From: Adineta ricciae
Taxonomy: Eukaryota; Rotifera; Eurotatoria; Adinetida; Adinetidae
NCBI GenBank assembly: GCA_905250025.1
Contig: CAJNOJ010000003.1
Location: 124,001-188,000 of the forward strand
Length of the DNA: 64,000 bases
Direction: 5' to 3'
The notes below the pieces were generated by a model, which did not search any database, had not been told where the DNA came from, and saw only the letters and a list, made by a program, of their open reading frames with translations. The position numbers and the translations under genes were made by a program. This document shows positions 11,158 through 25,738 of this stretch, piece after piece. Position 1 is the first letter of the stretch. Each line of letters opens with the position of its first letter.

Positions 11158-12381
11158 ATGGCTCCGAACGGTGAAACAAACCATCAAATCTTAACAACTT
11201 CTCATACCGATCCATCCTCATATAAAAATAACGATGACCGTTTACATGTCTATATCAATAATCAATGGTATGATTTGACTCAATGGCAAAATATACATCC
11301 AGGCGGTACAGAAATACTTCACCATATGAATGGAAAAGACGCCACGGATGCATTCTACTCTCTACATAGTGATGAAGCCATTAAACGATTATCACATTTA
11401 AAACCATGTTCATCAGCCCATGTTCAGTATGCATTACCATACATAGAAGCCGATGGCGTCTCAACGTCATTTCGAAAATTACGAGAAAAATTAATCAATG
11501 AAGGATATTTTAATCGATCGATCTTTTGGGAGTTATTTTACCATATATCCGTTTATACTCTATGTTTACTCGGCACATTTTCATATTTTTACTTGGGTTC
11601 CAAACTTTTAGCTATTCTCTTAATTGGCTTCGGTATGCAACAAGCTGGCTGGATTGGTCACGATTATGCGCATGGCAGAGGAACATGGATGCGATGGTTA
11701 TGCCGAACATTATCAGGTTTTGTTAATGCATTTAGTCCAACTTGGTGGTCACATAAACACAATACACATCACGTCTTCACAAATAACCTCGGTATCGATA
11801 TGGACGTGAACAATGATCCTATATTTCATTTGTTTTTTCCGAAAAAAGAAAACGATGTTTGGTTTCGATCTTATCAACATATCTATTTTATTCCGGTCTA
11901 TTCCTTATTATATTTAAGTTGGCGATGGCAATCGATCCAATACTCATTCCATACAGCCAATTATCGTGAATTGCTCTTAATGTTACCGAGTTACATATGG
12001 CTCTACTCACTTGGTTGGCAAGTTGCTCTTGGCTCTGTTCTCCTTGGTGGATTTTTAGTCGCTGCTATCGTTACAGCAACACATCAAAGCGAAGAAATGC
12101 TCACTGATTCGAATCATTCGTTTGTTGAAACACAGTTCCTAACAACATGTGATGCTCAATGTGACAACTTCTTCATGGAATGGTTGTGGGGCGGAATGCA
12201 GTATCAACTCGAACATCATCTGTTTCCAACAATGCCCAAATATAATTATACGCGTGTGAGACCAATTGTTAAACAATGGGCACAAGATAATGGCATTGAG
12301 TATCGATCTGAAAATGTTTGGTCGATTTGGCGTCGAAATTATCAAACATTAAAATATTTTTCCAAAGCCTGTATGAACTAA
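11158..12381 (+). CDS. Front-end fatty-acid desaturase with cytochrome b5 domain, 407 aa
   Basis: Single coding exon. An N-terminal cytochrome b5 domain (residues about 25-100) carries the haem motif HPGG. The desaturase domain has the three histidine boxes HDYAH, HNTHH and QYQLEHH; the Gln in place of the first His of box 3 marks front-end (delta-5, -6 or -8) desaturases, which put double bonds between the carboxyl end and an existing one during polyunsaturated fatty-acid synthesis in the ER. Hydrophobic helices flank the boxes. Length is usual for the family. The regioselectivity cannot be read from sequence. An AATAAA lies 127 bases past the stop, and a spliced 5' UTR is likely. Confidence 0.93.
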   Translation: MAPNGETNHQILTTSHTDPSSYKNNDDRLHVYINNQWYDLTQWQNIHPGGTEILHHMNGKDATDAFYSLHSDEAIKRLSHLKPCSSAHVQYALPYIEADGVSTSFRKLREKLINEGYFNRSIFWELFYHISVYTLCLLGTFSYFYLGSKLLAILLIGFGMQQAGWIGHDYAHGRGTWMRWLCRTLSGFVNAFSPTWWSHKHNTHHVFTNNLGIDMDVNNDPIFHLFFPKKENDVWFRSYQHIYFIPVYSLLYLSWRWQSIQYSFHTANYRELLLMLPSYIWLYSLGWQVALGSVLLGGFLVAAIVTATHQSEEMLTDSNHSFVETQFLTTCDAQCDNFFMEWLWGGMQYQLEHHLFPTMPKYNYTRVRPIVKQWAQDNGIEYRSENVWSIWRRNYQTLKYFSKACMN

Positions 12382-12507
12382 TGGGGTATTTCAACCAAAA
12401 AGAAAGGTTTTAGTTCTTTTATTCATTTTTTCTTCGTTGAATGAAAAATCAGTTCATGTTCTTTGCGCAAAACCATTGTACTATGTAACTCTCATTAAAC
12501 ATTTCAA

Positions 12508-12513
12508 AATAAA
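12508..12513 (+). terminator. Polyadenylation signal of the desaturase gene
   Basis: AATAAA 127 bases after the desaturase stop, inside CATTTCAAAATAAAATAG. It lies about 100 bases from the stop of the convergent PPP1R36-like gene. Confidence 0.5.
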
Positions 12514-12611
12514 ATAGATCACGAGCAGTCGACGACTAGCCTGCAGCGATAGATACCTGAATCTTCTATTAATACATTGATTTGTATCGTATGATAATGC
12601 TCTTCTAATCA

Positions 12612-14749
12612 CTAAACATCATCTGATAGAGTTACTTGAAACTCTTTAGGCATCACAATATCGTCTTCTATCTGAAGTTTCGATATTAACCATATTGGAT
12701 CGAATTCCATGTACGGTTTTCCCAGGATTCCAATACTAAAACGAAATCATTGATTATCTACCGTTGAAATCGTTGTTATTATTTACGTTTGCTTTAATTC
12801 AAATTGAATGTTTGGTGAGTCAGTTTGCTTGCCATGAGTTCTAAACGTAGAATATTTTGTTCATCGTTAGAAAACAAACTAGACAGGAATACATATGAGA
12901 ATCACCTAACGGATGAGGTGGTGCTGGCAAAGCGAATGAACGTCGATATGATGACGAACTGTAGAAAGATATAATCAAGAAGTTCTTTTTCTCGTGATAA
13001 TGAATATTACTGTAATAGGTGGCGCATAGCAAGTCGATCTCTTGGCAGGCAAAGACAGAAAAATGTAGATTGAGAACATGAATAGAATTTTTATCTTTGA
13101 TCAATTACCGTTTAGCATTTTCTCTCTCTTCTCGAGTTGCTTGTTTGTTCACTTTCTTATCTTATAGACAGAGTACAACGATTCAATTCAATTCCTTAAG
13201 AAAATCTTATACCTTTTATTACTATGTGACGACTGTCGTCAAGATTTTGATATTTTAACTGTCTTGTTGACAGATCACGGAGTCGGTTTTCACGCTGAGA
13301 CATAAGTAATTGGTGTTTTTGACGATAGTATGGTGACCGACCATCGAATTCTAATCGTTTCCAGTTTCAATATTCTTTAACGAAGAAAAAACGCTGACAT
13401 ACCCTGTCTAGCAGATGTGTAAAAGAGATACACATTGTTCATAAGGGATATTAGTCAGTTTACCTGTTGAAATCTTTAGCGAACAAACTTGTGACGTGAG
13501 TTTGTTTCAATGAAATACTGGAATGCTGGACTAAATTATCCTTTCTTGTAAACGACGCTGGATTTACATTGCTTGATTCTTGTACATTCTGTACAATAAA
13601 ATCTTTTTTAGATGAAATTTAACAAATCGATAGCGAACTTTCATGTCCGATAATTTCATTAATTCCACATCACCACCGGCTCGAAATAATCTAACAAAAT
13701 GATTTTCTCATTGATTTCAAACCAAATCGTGAACACCTACCGAGCTAATTCCATTCGAATTGAATCCAAATTTCTCTCTCGATTAAACGTAATCCATATG
13801 AGATAGGTCGAAAAAATAAACAGAGACTCATGTATACTTCGATCGATGTTCATACATGAATAGAAGAGACTATCAAACTCTCACATATGAATCATCCAGT
13901 CGATTAACTATCTTACTCGCCGTTACGCATATGATGGAAATCTTTGAGATTCACACCTAATAGTAGAACGGCATATTTACAGCCAAGCTCACGCAATGAC
14001 TCGAGCAAATAGGCATAGGTATACGAAAGTCGATCTTTCTCCGTTTGAGAACGATCTCTATAGAAATCATTTAGTAAACTATCCGTGTTTCAATACAAAA
14101 CAAAATTACATTTGCTTTCCGATTTTGGGCGATGTGTTAATAGTTGCTTCAAACAACCAGTGGAAATAATTGATCAAGTATAGGAGATATTCGTGTACTT
14201 GAGAAGTTCTACGAAACGATTGGTCTGACTTTTCGTCTGTTACAATAGATATTACTTTAGGTATTCTTCGAATTCAATTGGTATATAAAACGTTTCACTC
14301 ATGACATTCAATGATGCTTCTAGAACACGTTAAACAAGTTTTTTACGTGTTAGACAATTAAAAACATTAGACGAACTAACGTATCACGTCAACTAATGCA
14401 ATTTGGCTATTAGCTTTTGTTTTGATAATACGTTCCAATGGCCGATATTGTTTTCGATAAACACGCAAGCCCGTTCTCAGATCAATCTTTAATATTTCAC
14501 GGGATGGTGTATTTGTTTCTTTAGACTTTTCCTGCCGACTTCAATTAATCATTAAACTAATCAGCAATTTGCCTTCCATACCTTCCATAAACAAGTTCCT
14601 TTTTCTTTTCATTCCACAACCAACGACCGTTACTCGGAAAAGCTAATAACTACGTGAAAATCAATTCTTTCTCGTTTTATTTTCGCGGAACCGACACATA
14701 CTGAATCAGGTGAACATATTTCAGTTGTTTTGTCTGAATTTTCAATCAT
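12612..14749 (-). CDS. PPP1R36: PPP1R36-like protein, protein phosphatase 1 regulatory subunit, many small exons
   Basis: Pieced together from at least a dozen short exons in phase. It starts MIENSDKTTEICSPDS at 14749-14702, and the next exon, 14649-14582, reads LLAFPSNGRW. Diagnostic matches, recalled from the vertebrate protein, are KYAVLLLGVNLKDFHHM (vertebrate VLGLGM..HHM), the segment IHESLFIFSTYLIWITFNR (vertebrate YIAWIVFRR), ELARLFRAGGD, and the C-terminal IGILGKPYMEFDP (vertebrate VGILGEPRFQFNP). It ends TLSDDV-TAG. PPP1R36 inhibits PP1 and is linked to testis and cilia biology in mammals; the role here is inferred only from homology. No canonical RVxF site was located. One intron is ambiguous: either 31 nt (14109-14079) or about 79 nt with the donor moved upstream, both in phase. 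Confidence 0.75.
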
Positions 14750-14866
14750 CAGAAATAAAATTGCTTTAGTTTTCAAAAATGCGCTTCGATATTCAATTAT
14801 GAATTTCTTTTGTTTATGAATAAATAAAAAGTACAGAAGTTAATGATAAATCTTGCATATATATAC

Positions 14867-14894
14867 ACACACACACACACACATACACATACAG
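14867..14894. repeat. CA microsatellite
   Basis: ACACACAC run then ACATACACATACAG in the spacer between the PPP1R36-like start and the Sp-factor stop. Confidence 0.85.
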
Positions 14895-15011
14895 ATAGTA
14901 TTAGACAAGAAGAAACGCGAATACATATATGTATATTCAACACCGAGACATTCGAGAAAAAAACATTTGTTTCATTTACATCACTGTTACTTGAAACGAT
15001 TTAAAGAAGTG

Positions 15012-16189
15012 TTAGTATTGCACATCGATAATTTCTTCATGATCATCATCATCATCATCATGCGAGGACATTTCTTCGATGATTTCTTCACTAGTTGTAC
15101 TACTGCAATTACTTCTTATAGTTGTTTCCAAAAGTTCAATCGAACGATTGTCATTGATCATTGTAGTCGAGAGTGATGATGATGATGATGACAGGGATGG
15201 TGTTGAAGGTGAAACATCATGCGTTTTTGAATGTTTCGATAAATGATCGGAACGCATGAAGCGTTTGCCACATTTCGGACATGCAAAACGTTTCTCACCA
15301 GTATGTGTACGTAAATGTCGTTGTAACTCATCTGAACGAGTAAATGCTTTGCCACAGAATAGCCAATGACATCGAAATGGACGTTCGCCAGCATGCCAAC
15401 GTAAATGTGCTTTTAAATGTGAGGTTTTACCATAGATTTTTTTACATATATGACATATATGTTGACGTTTGGATGTTGAAGAATCATTTAACGTGGACGA
15501 AGGTTGATTTACACAGTTGGGGCAACGACAACGTTTACATCGTCGTGTGATGGAACCGAATAAACTTGATGAGTGCTCATTGACGCTCCACCATTTATCA
15601 GATGACGATTTTGCTATATCTTTACGTGATGGTGTTGAAGACGACGAGATCAATGAAGGTGCTCGAAATGACGACGATGAAGAGGAGGAGGGTGGTGGAG
15701 GAGAATTCGAACTTGAGGAACTTGAATTCAAAGAAGTTGATGACGAATTAGTTGGAGAATTCGATGTTGACAGTATTGCAGCGAGGGAGTGAGGGTGAAT
15801 GGATGTTGCAGGAGGAGGTGGTAATGATAATGGTGGAAATGCTGATAGAAAATCCATATTACTCAAAGGAAACCGTGTTTGTAATAATTGTAATGCTTTG
15901 TGGCGAATAATAGCTTCTGTATGTAAACGATCCAAAGTTGACCAGGAAGATGGCAAAGGAAGTGGTATTTGTTTTTCTGTTTTAACCGCAGGAATTGAAC
16001 GGGGATCTAAAGGTATAGGCCGTGCAATTGTTGGGTGAGTCATTGTATTATTCAATCGATCCTAAAATATAATGTGAACCAGTTGAAATACTAAGCAAGC
16101 CGGAAATGATAATGAGAAAATTTCTTATTTTTTCTATCAATCATGCACATACACCCGCCTTTTTCTGAAGTTTCACCTACGATGAAAGA

Positions 16190-16223
<34 letters not shown>

Positions 16224-16886
16224 GGTCTCACGCGTTGATTCTTTAAGTGGCTCGTCAGTGCCAACGAGCCGAAAAAAAGGATGGTGGGTGGGAAGAAAAA
16301 GATCAAAAGCAGACCAAAAATGCTGAATATATATATACATATATATCTAAGCTAATTTAGCTTAAACTAGAGCAGCACGTGTGTATGTATGTTGTTATGG
16401 CTCATTATTTGATGCCGGCATACTCTACTGTGATAATCTGTCGGCAAGTGGCCTAAGTTGCTACTGCTTCTTTCTTTTTTTGTTTTTTTGAAGATGAGAA
16501 GTGGTGGGTTCGGGTTAGTATCAACTTAATTGGACAACGAGGGAAGTGAGAGGCGGGCGGCTCAACTGTTTATGCGTCACAATGTGATGAAATAGCGGTG
16601 CATATGCAATTGATGATTAGTATGCAAATCGAAAGAAGCTTCAAGCTATAACTGACCGTTTGTTTGATCACAGTGATGATTGAGAGCAGACGGATAGTCT
16701 CGATGCCCCAGGAATACTTTTTTCCGAACGAAAGTACAACTTAACTTAGTTCTCGCTTATTCAAGTGTGGTATAGAACAACAAATAGAACCGACAGCGTT
16801 CTTTGAAAACTTACCATAATCAAATTTGTAGGTGTGGAAGATGAGTTGTATGTCGGAATGAGAAATGGATGAGCCAGAAGGACCAT
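15012..16886 (-). CDS. Sp-family C2H2 zinc-finger transcription factor, two exons, about 373 aa
   Basis: Exon 1 is 16886-16815 ([11 protein letters not shown]... ending TNLIM) and exon 2 is 16061-15012, joined in phase 0. The middle is Ser/Pro-rich, then comes a Buttonhead box [11 protein letters not shown], the mark of Sp rather than KLF factors, followed by three fingers: [25 protein letters not shown] and [12 protein letters not shown]. The finger contact residues match the GC-box readers. The tail is acidic ([10 protein letters not shown]). Sp5/Sp8/Btd-type factors act in axial and appendage patterning and often downstream of Wnt; which Sp class this is cannot be settled. Finger 1 has C-x2-C (CHICKK) where Sp proteins normally have C-x4-C. 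The gene is bordered upstream by about 3.9 kb without genes. Confidence 0.92.
16194..16221. repeat. TA dinucleotide microsatellite
   Basis: Uninterrupted TA run inside the intron between the two Sp-factor exons. Confidence 0.9.
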
Positions 16887-19800
16887 TCTATTTTGTCTCT
16901 AATTCAATTGAATGTAATACACATATTCTCACTTGAGCCGATATTTTTCTCTACTTCTCTCTTTCTCTCTTTCGTCTTTTACGCTATTTTTTTAAGCAGC
17001 GTATCTATCTTTTGACTCCGCCTTTGACACTATGTACAGAAGAAAGACGAGACGGCAGTTTCTTTTTCTCCTTTTCTCTCTTTCCTCTATATATGAAGAT
17101 ATTGTTTGACGACTCGTTCTTTCCTTCTCTTCTACGATTATACCGCCTTTCTTCTCTTTACATATTGGTGTTCACCATCCCTCGGGTGCTGTTCGCATTG
17201 GTTGTTAAGATAGATAGACACGGATATTAACCAATAGCAAAACAACCTGAAGAAGAAAGAGAACAGATTCTTCTACTCTCGTTCTCATTTAATTTAGAGA
17301 AGAAAACAAAAAATTCGTGCAAAAGAATGGGCGGTGTCGATCAAAGGAAACAAAAAACTTAATCTCGAACCGATCCCCTTTTCTTTGAGTTATCCGACAT
17401 GTTGATTCAAGTAATCAGTCGTCGTCGTCGTCACCATCACCGCCGACATGGAGATTATCATTGTCTCTATCTCAACAGAGGTTTACATGATAAAAAAAAT
17501 AATTGAATTAATCAATATCTCAACGTTCGAAGAAAAGAGTAAAACTGACTATTCCGTATCAACATCGAGGTTATTATTCCTACGCTTGTTTCTCTTTCTC
17601 TCTCATTTCTTTGACGCGCGCTAATGTACTTAAAAAAGTTCAAACGAGAATAGCGATGCACAAATACACGTATGTATGAAGTGCCGGCAGCTATTTTGCT
17701 TCTTTCGTTCCGTACACGTCAAAATGTTCAGATTAGATTGAAAGGCGTACATAACACGCGTGTTGCTTTCTTCTTTTGCTTCTTTTCTTGATCATGATTG
17801 AATGAATACGAGTAAGTAGTCGATTTCAAAGACGAACAAATATAAACAATCGACAATTGAGTGTAAAATCGCGCACACACGGATACTGAACCAATGACAT
17901 TGAAGTCTATAACCATCGAGAAATCAATAATTTATAACTAGATCGATAATAATAAAAAATCAACGTGTCGTTGATGGGTGGTGTCACTTGCATGTCACAT
18001 TTAAAAGTGAAAACGGATGGTCGGTGTCGGTTTGATCATCAAAAGAATCCATTTGACACATGTGTTGTGAACGCAGACATAAGCATACATTTAAAAATTA
18101 GACCGATCTCCTATTCTCTATTGATATTTATTACTGCCTTGCACATATTCGTCAAGCTTATTATTGTCATCATCATCATCATCATCATCACCTCTCTTTT
18201 GTGTTCGTGCACGCAAACTCACGTGCGAGAATATTTTTTCAAATGAAAAAAAAAGGAGAACCGGCGCTGTATATCAATTGGAATGTGTATAGATTCTAAA
18301 AGTAATGATAATTATCGCATTAGATTTTCTTTTCTTCCAAAAGTCGGTCTACTTTGAAGATTGATAGCAGGAAGAAACCTTTAACTACACCCTTATTTTC
18401 ATTTATTCTTTTTCTTTTAATTCACATACGACTGATTCTATCAAAGAGATAAATAGTAGAATAACGAGAGTAATTTGTTCACATTTGAGAAAACGGAAAT
18501 TTAATCGTGCTTGAGAGATTCCGAACACATTCAGCCAAGAAAATGATCCGCTTGATATACGTGCTGTTTCGATGTCAAACAGAGTAGTTCGTTGATTAGT
18601 TCATTTGCCCTGTCCTCATCATCATCACAGTTAGTTTGTCTATCTATTTAACCATCTAACTGTCTCTATTTATTCTGCACGAATCAAAGTTTTCTTCTTC
18701 TTCTTCTTCTTCTTCTTCTTCTTCTTCTTCTTCGTCGGTTAAATCATTAGGATCAAGAGAGTTTGTTTCATCGATCAGCACGCGGTCTGATATACATCGC
18801 ACGTCTTGCCCCACTCCACTTGTCTGTATAACTAGCCGTTCATTCTTTTCTTGTCTATATTTGTATGAATGTTGAAACAGGCGGTTCCAATCACGCCTTT
18901 CGTTTTCAGCCACAAGGGAAGAAGGCCAATCAAGACAGGCGGCATAAGATAAAACGACAAGCAACTATACATACACACGATCGCCCTTTCACACCAACAT
19001 TCCCGTTACTCACTTTGTTTTTCTATACTTGACCACGGCATACAATATAATGAACTTTGAAATGAAAGAGAAGATTAAAATATAATGAAGAGTAGCGCTT
19101 CAATCAGCGTTAGTCTATAGACTAATCATGCATCTGTTTTCTTTTCTTACTTTCAAAGTACGACCTAGAAAAATTAACGATTCAAAGAAAATCACAATAG
19201 CGATTCATTTCCTTAAAAACCTTCCCTTTCTATGAATGGTTCAATAAAATATCTATTGATTCATTGAACTGGTATGAATTTATCGGATTAGGTATACGAG
19301 TACTTTTATCGTCGTCTCAATTTCAAAAGTGCATCCTCTTCTTATATTTCCACTTGATTAACGTCGGCGAGAACGTTCGACATCCGATTTGAATTTCCTT
19401 TTTCTTTTTCTTTTGCGTCGCTTTCTCGAATACTATCGTTCATCCTGATGCATTCAATCGGATGTGCAATCTAGTGAGTCTACGAATACCTTGACTAGAG
19501 AGCTGAAGAAAGCGAGAGTGCCGGCATTTCTTCTTCGTATTTACAACGTCCATCAACACTCGGCACACTAATCATACGCGTCACTACCTGTCGTATCCCT
19601 CCCGCGCTACGACAGCATGATTAACGATATACGTCTTCCGCCAAAAGAAAAGAGATCAAGGGAGAAGAAAGTATTCATCATCGAAGTGCGTTTCGCCAAG
19701 ACGACTATGACGATAGAAAAGATTATACAAGTATAAGAAAACGATCGGTCGTTTATCATGCATGCTTAGATGATATATAACCCAAAATCTGATCGAGCAA

Positions 19801-20752
19801 ATCAGTTGACTTGCGGAGGCACTATCAGCTAAGATATTTATTAGAAATCAATAATAATTTTTCTTCTTTCTTTGTTATTTCATTTCGCGATTACGTATCG
19901 ATTAGGTTTCTCAATATATACGCATCGTGCAAATATCAATAAAACGTTAATATCGGATCAACAGAGAAAACCTATGAGGACATTTGCCAAGCAAATGTCT
20001 AAGTTATTAAAAACAGTTTTTTATTTGTTGGATATTTAACACTATAAATATGAGATGTCTCTTCGTCATAAACTAGCAATTCTCTTTTTTACAATTATTA
20101 TTTGTTCAAGGTACCGCCCTTCTCATGATGATTGAGCTTGTCAAAAGTGTGATATCTCACGCTCGTGTTATTGTCTCTGATTTCTTCTTCTCCTTGAACG
20201 GTTCATTTCGTCTATCGGCATGTTTTTTATCTTGCCACGTATATATGTGTTTGTGAAGTGTAAATGAGATCGATGCATGAGCGGCTTGAACAAGCTAACA
20301 AGAGTAGTCGATGACACCTTCAAACAAACAATCATCTTTTCTTCTATTTGTACAAGAATTCTTAAGTACCGACAAGTAGATAGGTAGGCAGGCGGATAAA
20401 TATTCAAATGAGTAAGGCGAGAAAACAACAACAACAACAAATCAAGGTGATCAGTCACTCTACAGCTTGCAAACATCTCCTCCCATGAGAATGATCATTA
20501 ATGTTAGAAATGATTACATCGTACTATCTGATTACAATATGCACATGATCGATGATTACGATTCGAAATAACGACATGAGATACATACATCTTTGATGTT
20601 CAACTACCTTATGAGCTTTTATTTCACAACGGTAATCATGCACACACGAGAAAATGCCGAGACGGTGTTATGAATTGTCATTAGTAGATTCTATAAAATA
20701 GTAATTAGACTTTAGCATTAGGAGAAGGAAATATCGACCACATAGATGAGGT
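16887..20752. other. Gene-poor region upstream of the Sp factor
   Basis: Only short open frames, several made by repeats: an ATC run at about 18168-18190 and a TTC run at about 18691-18733. GC-box-like and ACGTG-type words occur but nothing I can tie to a binding protein. By position it may hold cis-regulatory DNA of the Sp gene. No gene supported. Confidence 0.45.
18691..18733. repeat. TTC trinucleotide microsatellite
   Basis: About fourteen TTC units. On the minus strand they produce a poly-Glu open frame (18656-18964) that I regard as a by-product of the repeat. Confidence 0.9.
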
Positions 20753-21872
20753 TTATTTTGGTTCGAGATGTGCACTTTCGATTTTTAAATAGCCAACAGG
20801 CGCTATTGGATCTGATGAACTTACGATTGTCTTCACTTGATCACTAAAGAGAATATTTCAATGATCACAGTCAAGAAAAGCTTTGTTTTAACTTACAGAA
20901 CAATTCGCTGTTTGAATAGCGAACAGTCTAATGTTAATGTTTCAAATTCTCCTCCTTCGCCGCACACATTGATACCATATTTTTCTGCCTGAATATAGGC
21001 AATTTCAATCCCAACGAAACGCTTGATAAATGACTCACTAATTCTTCTAAGATGGGACGCATTTCAGCAATAGTTTTTCCCAGATGCTTTCTAGGATGTA
21101 AACCTGAAATCAAACGAAGGCAACAAACGCATTGAATAACGATTGAAATGAACTATAATCTTACCCAAAGCAGCTGTTTTTATTAGAATAGCTTGAACAT
21201 TTGCATTGATCATTTCATTGAGTAATTCATGTTGATTACGTTGCCATAAATATGCTAGCACTTGTAGATTCAATCGTTGACAACTGAAATGAAGATAAAT
21301 TATCGAAGAAAACAACGAAGTAACGAAAAGAGAATTTACACATTAGCAACACGATTATTTTGATATTCCGAAAAGATTGCACCGACAGACACAGCTTCCA
21401 CTGCATGTTTATCCTAGAAAAACCAAGGCCAAATCAAGAAACAAATTTCATTTTCCACTTTGCTTTTATCTGAGCGAGTAGCTCGTATAAATCCTCGACT
21501 TCGTCACCCGTCACGGGTTGATGGTATTCTTTATCTGTTGTTTGAGCGTCACCTTTGATTTCGGCTCGATAGAGTGGCAAGTTCATTGCTTTGGCAATTA
21601 AATCGATAATCTCATGTCCGACACTTTGATACATATAACTATCGAGTTCATCTAACAACAATGACATGCACAAGTAACATTTCACTTCAATTATTTGTTA
21701 CCGATATCTTCTTTTGGATGAAGGTTAGCGAGAGCAATGATTTCATGACCATGTCGAACACATTCAATCATATTATAGGTACTATCTTTACCACCACTGG
21801 AAGAGAAGACAATTGAAGAGAAATTTATTCGAGAGAAATCCATAATTACCTGATTAGAGCGACGACACGCAT
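20753..21872 (-). CDS. DPH6: DPH6, diphthine-ammonia ligase, about 265 aa
   Basis: About seven exons in phase, starting at 21872 (MRVVALIS). DPH6 makes the final amidation that turns diphthine into diphthamide on elongation factor 2, using ATP and ammonium in the cytosol. The ATP pyrophosphatase loop SGGKDSTYNM spans the first junction. Further matches in order are HEIIALANLHP, DELDSYMYQSVGHEIIDL, GDEVEDLYELL, VGAIFSEYQNNRV, VLAYLWQRNQHELL and CGEGGEFETLTLDC, ending DQVKTIVSSSDPIAPVGYL. The order and spacing follow the animal family. It lacks the C-terminal RidA-like extension seen in fungal forms, like other animal DPH6. All junctions keep frame, so the gene looks functional. Confidence 0.93.
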
Positions 21873-22696
21873 GTCGAAAACTGAGTAATAAAAAGGAATG
21901 ATAAGCGATCTATAAGCAAAAATAACTTCATGCAAGAAGTTGATCTTCAACTATTTACACGTATGGGAAGGAGTGAGATTCTTCGAATGAAAACTGACAG
22001 TTTGTCAGTGAAAAAGACTAAAATCATGAATCATCGATTTCAATGGGCAAATGTTCTCATTCCATATGAAAACTAACTCGTATCTCCTGCTGAGGTCGCT
22101 ATCGCATGAATGAGTCTGCAATTGATACTTCTTGTTCTTTTGTGATATCTTGAAAACAACAATATTTTGTTTAGTCAGATCACGTATTACTTTCATTTTA
22201 ATAGATTTAGTTAAATTACGAACATTAATGTGAAAAAAGACCAAACACTTCTTGAATGTGTCAATGTTTTTCTTTTCATTATCAACTCAGGAGTAAATAA
22301 ACAAACAAATAAGGAAAAAAGAGAGATTTACACACGTGCACAATACAAGCATGTGAAAGAAAAATTTCTATGTACAAATTACAGTAAGATAGGCAATATT
22401 GATATACACTCAGAATTACATATATGTATATGTGTAAAGGATATAGTAGTGACGAAATTTTAGTCACGAAGAGAGAGAAACTTTCGAGATATCTGACCCA
22501 CGACGAGAGAGAGAGGAGAGACAAACTCACTGTATAGGCGCGCAAATGAAAGCAAAAGAAAACAAGAATGAATAGGACGCAGATCAACATAAAGAGAATT
22601 CCGAAAGAAGAAAAAGGGCAGAACAGAACTCGATTGATAACAAGTCGAAAATGTTTCTTTAGATTATCCATCAGTGTGTGTGTGTATTCAGGCTGC
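21873..22696. other. Spacer between DPH6 start and the Groucho locus end
   Basis: Holds the DPH6 promoter and the 3' flank of the Groucho/TLE locus. Small open frames on both strands look random, and a (GA)-rich patch lies at about 22504-22520. No gene supported. Confidence 0.45.

Positions 22697-25738
<3,042 letters not shown>

Noticed and set aside
12612..14749. PPP1R36-like gene as a pseudogene because of stop codons between coding pieces
   Set aside because: Every stop falls in a stretch removable as a short GT..AG intron with phase kept on both sides.
15517..15792. Acidic Glu-rich plus-strand frame opposite the Sp factor
   Set aside because: It is the mirror of the Ser-rich coding region of the Sp gene, produced by TCN codons read backwards.
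18656..18964. Minus-strand frame with a poly-Glu run
   Set aside because: It is created by the TTC microsatellite; there are no splice sites or family resemblance.
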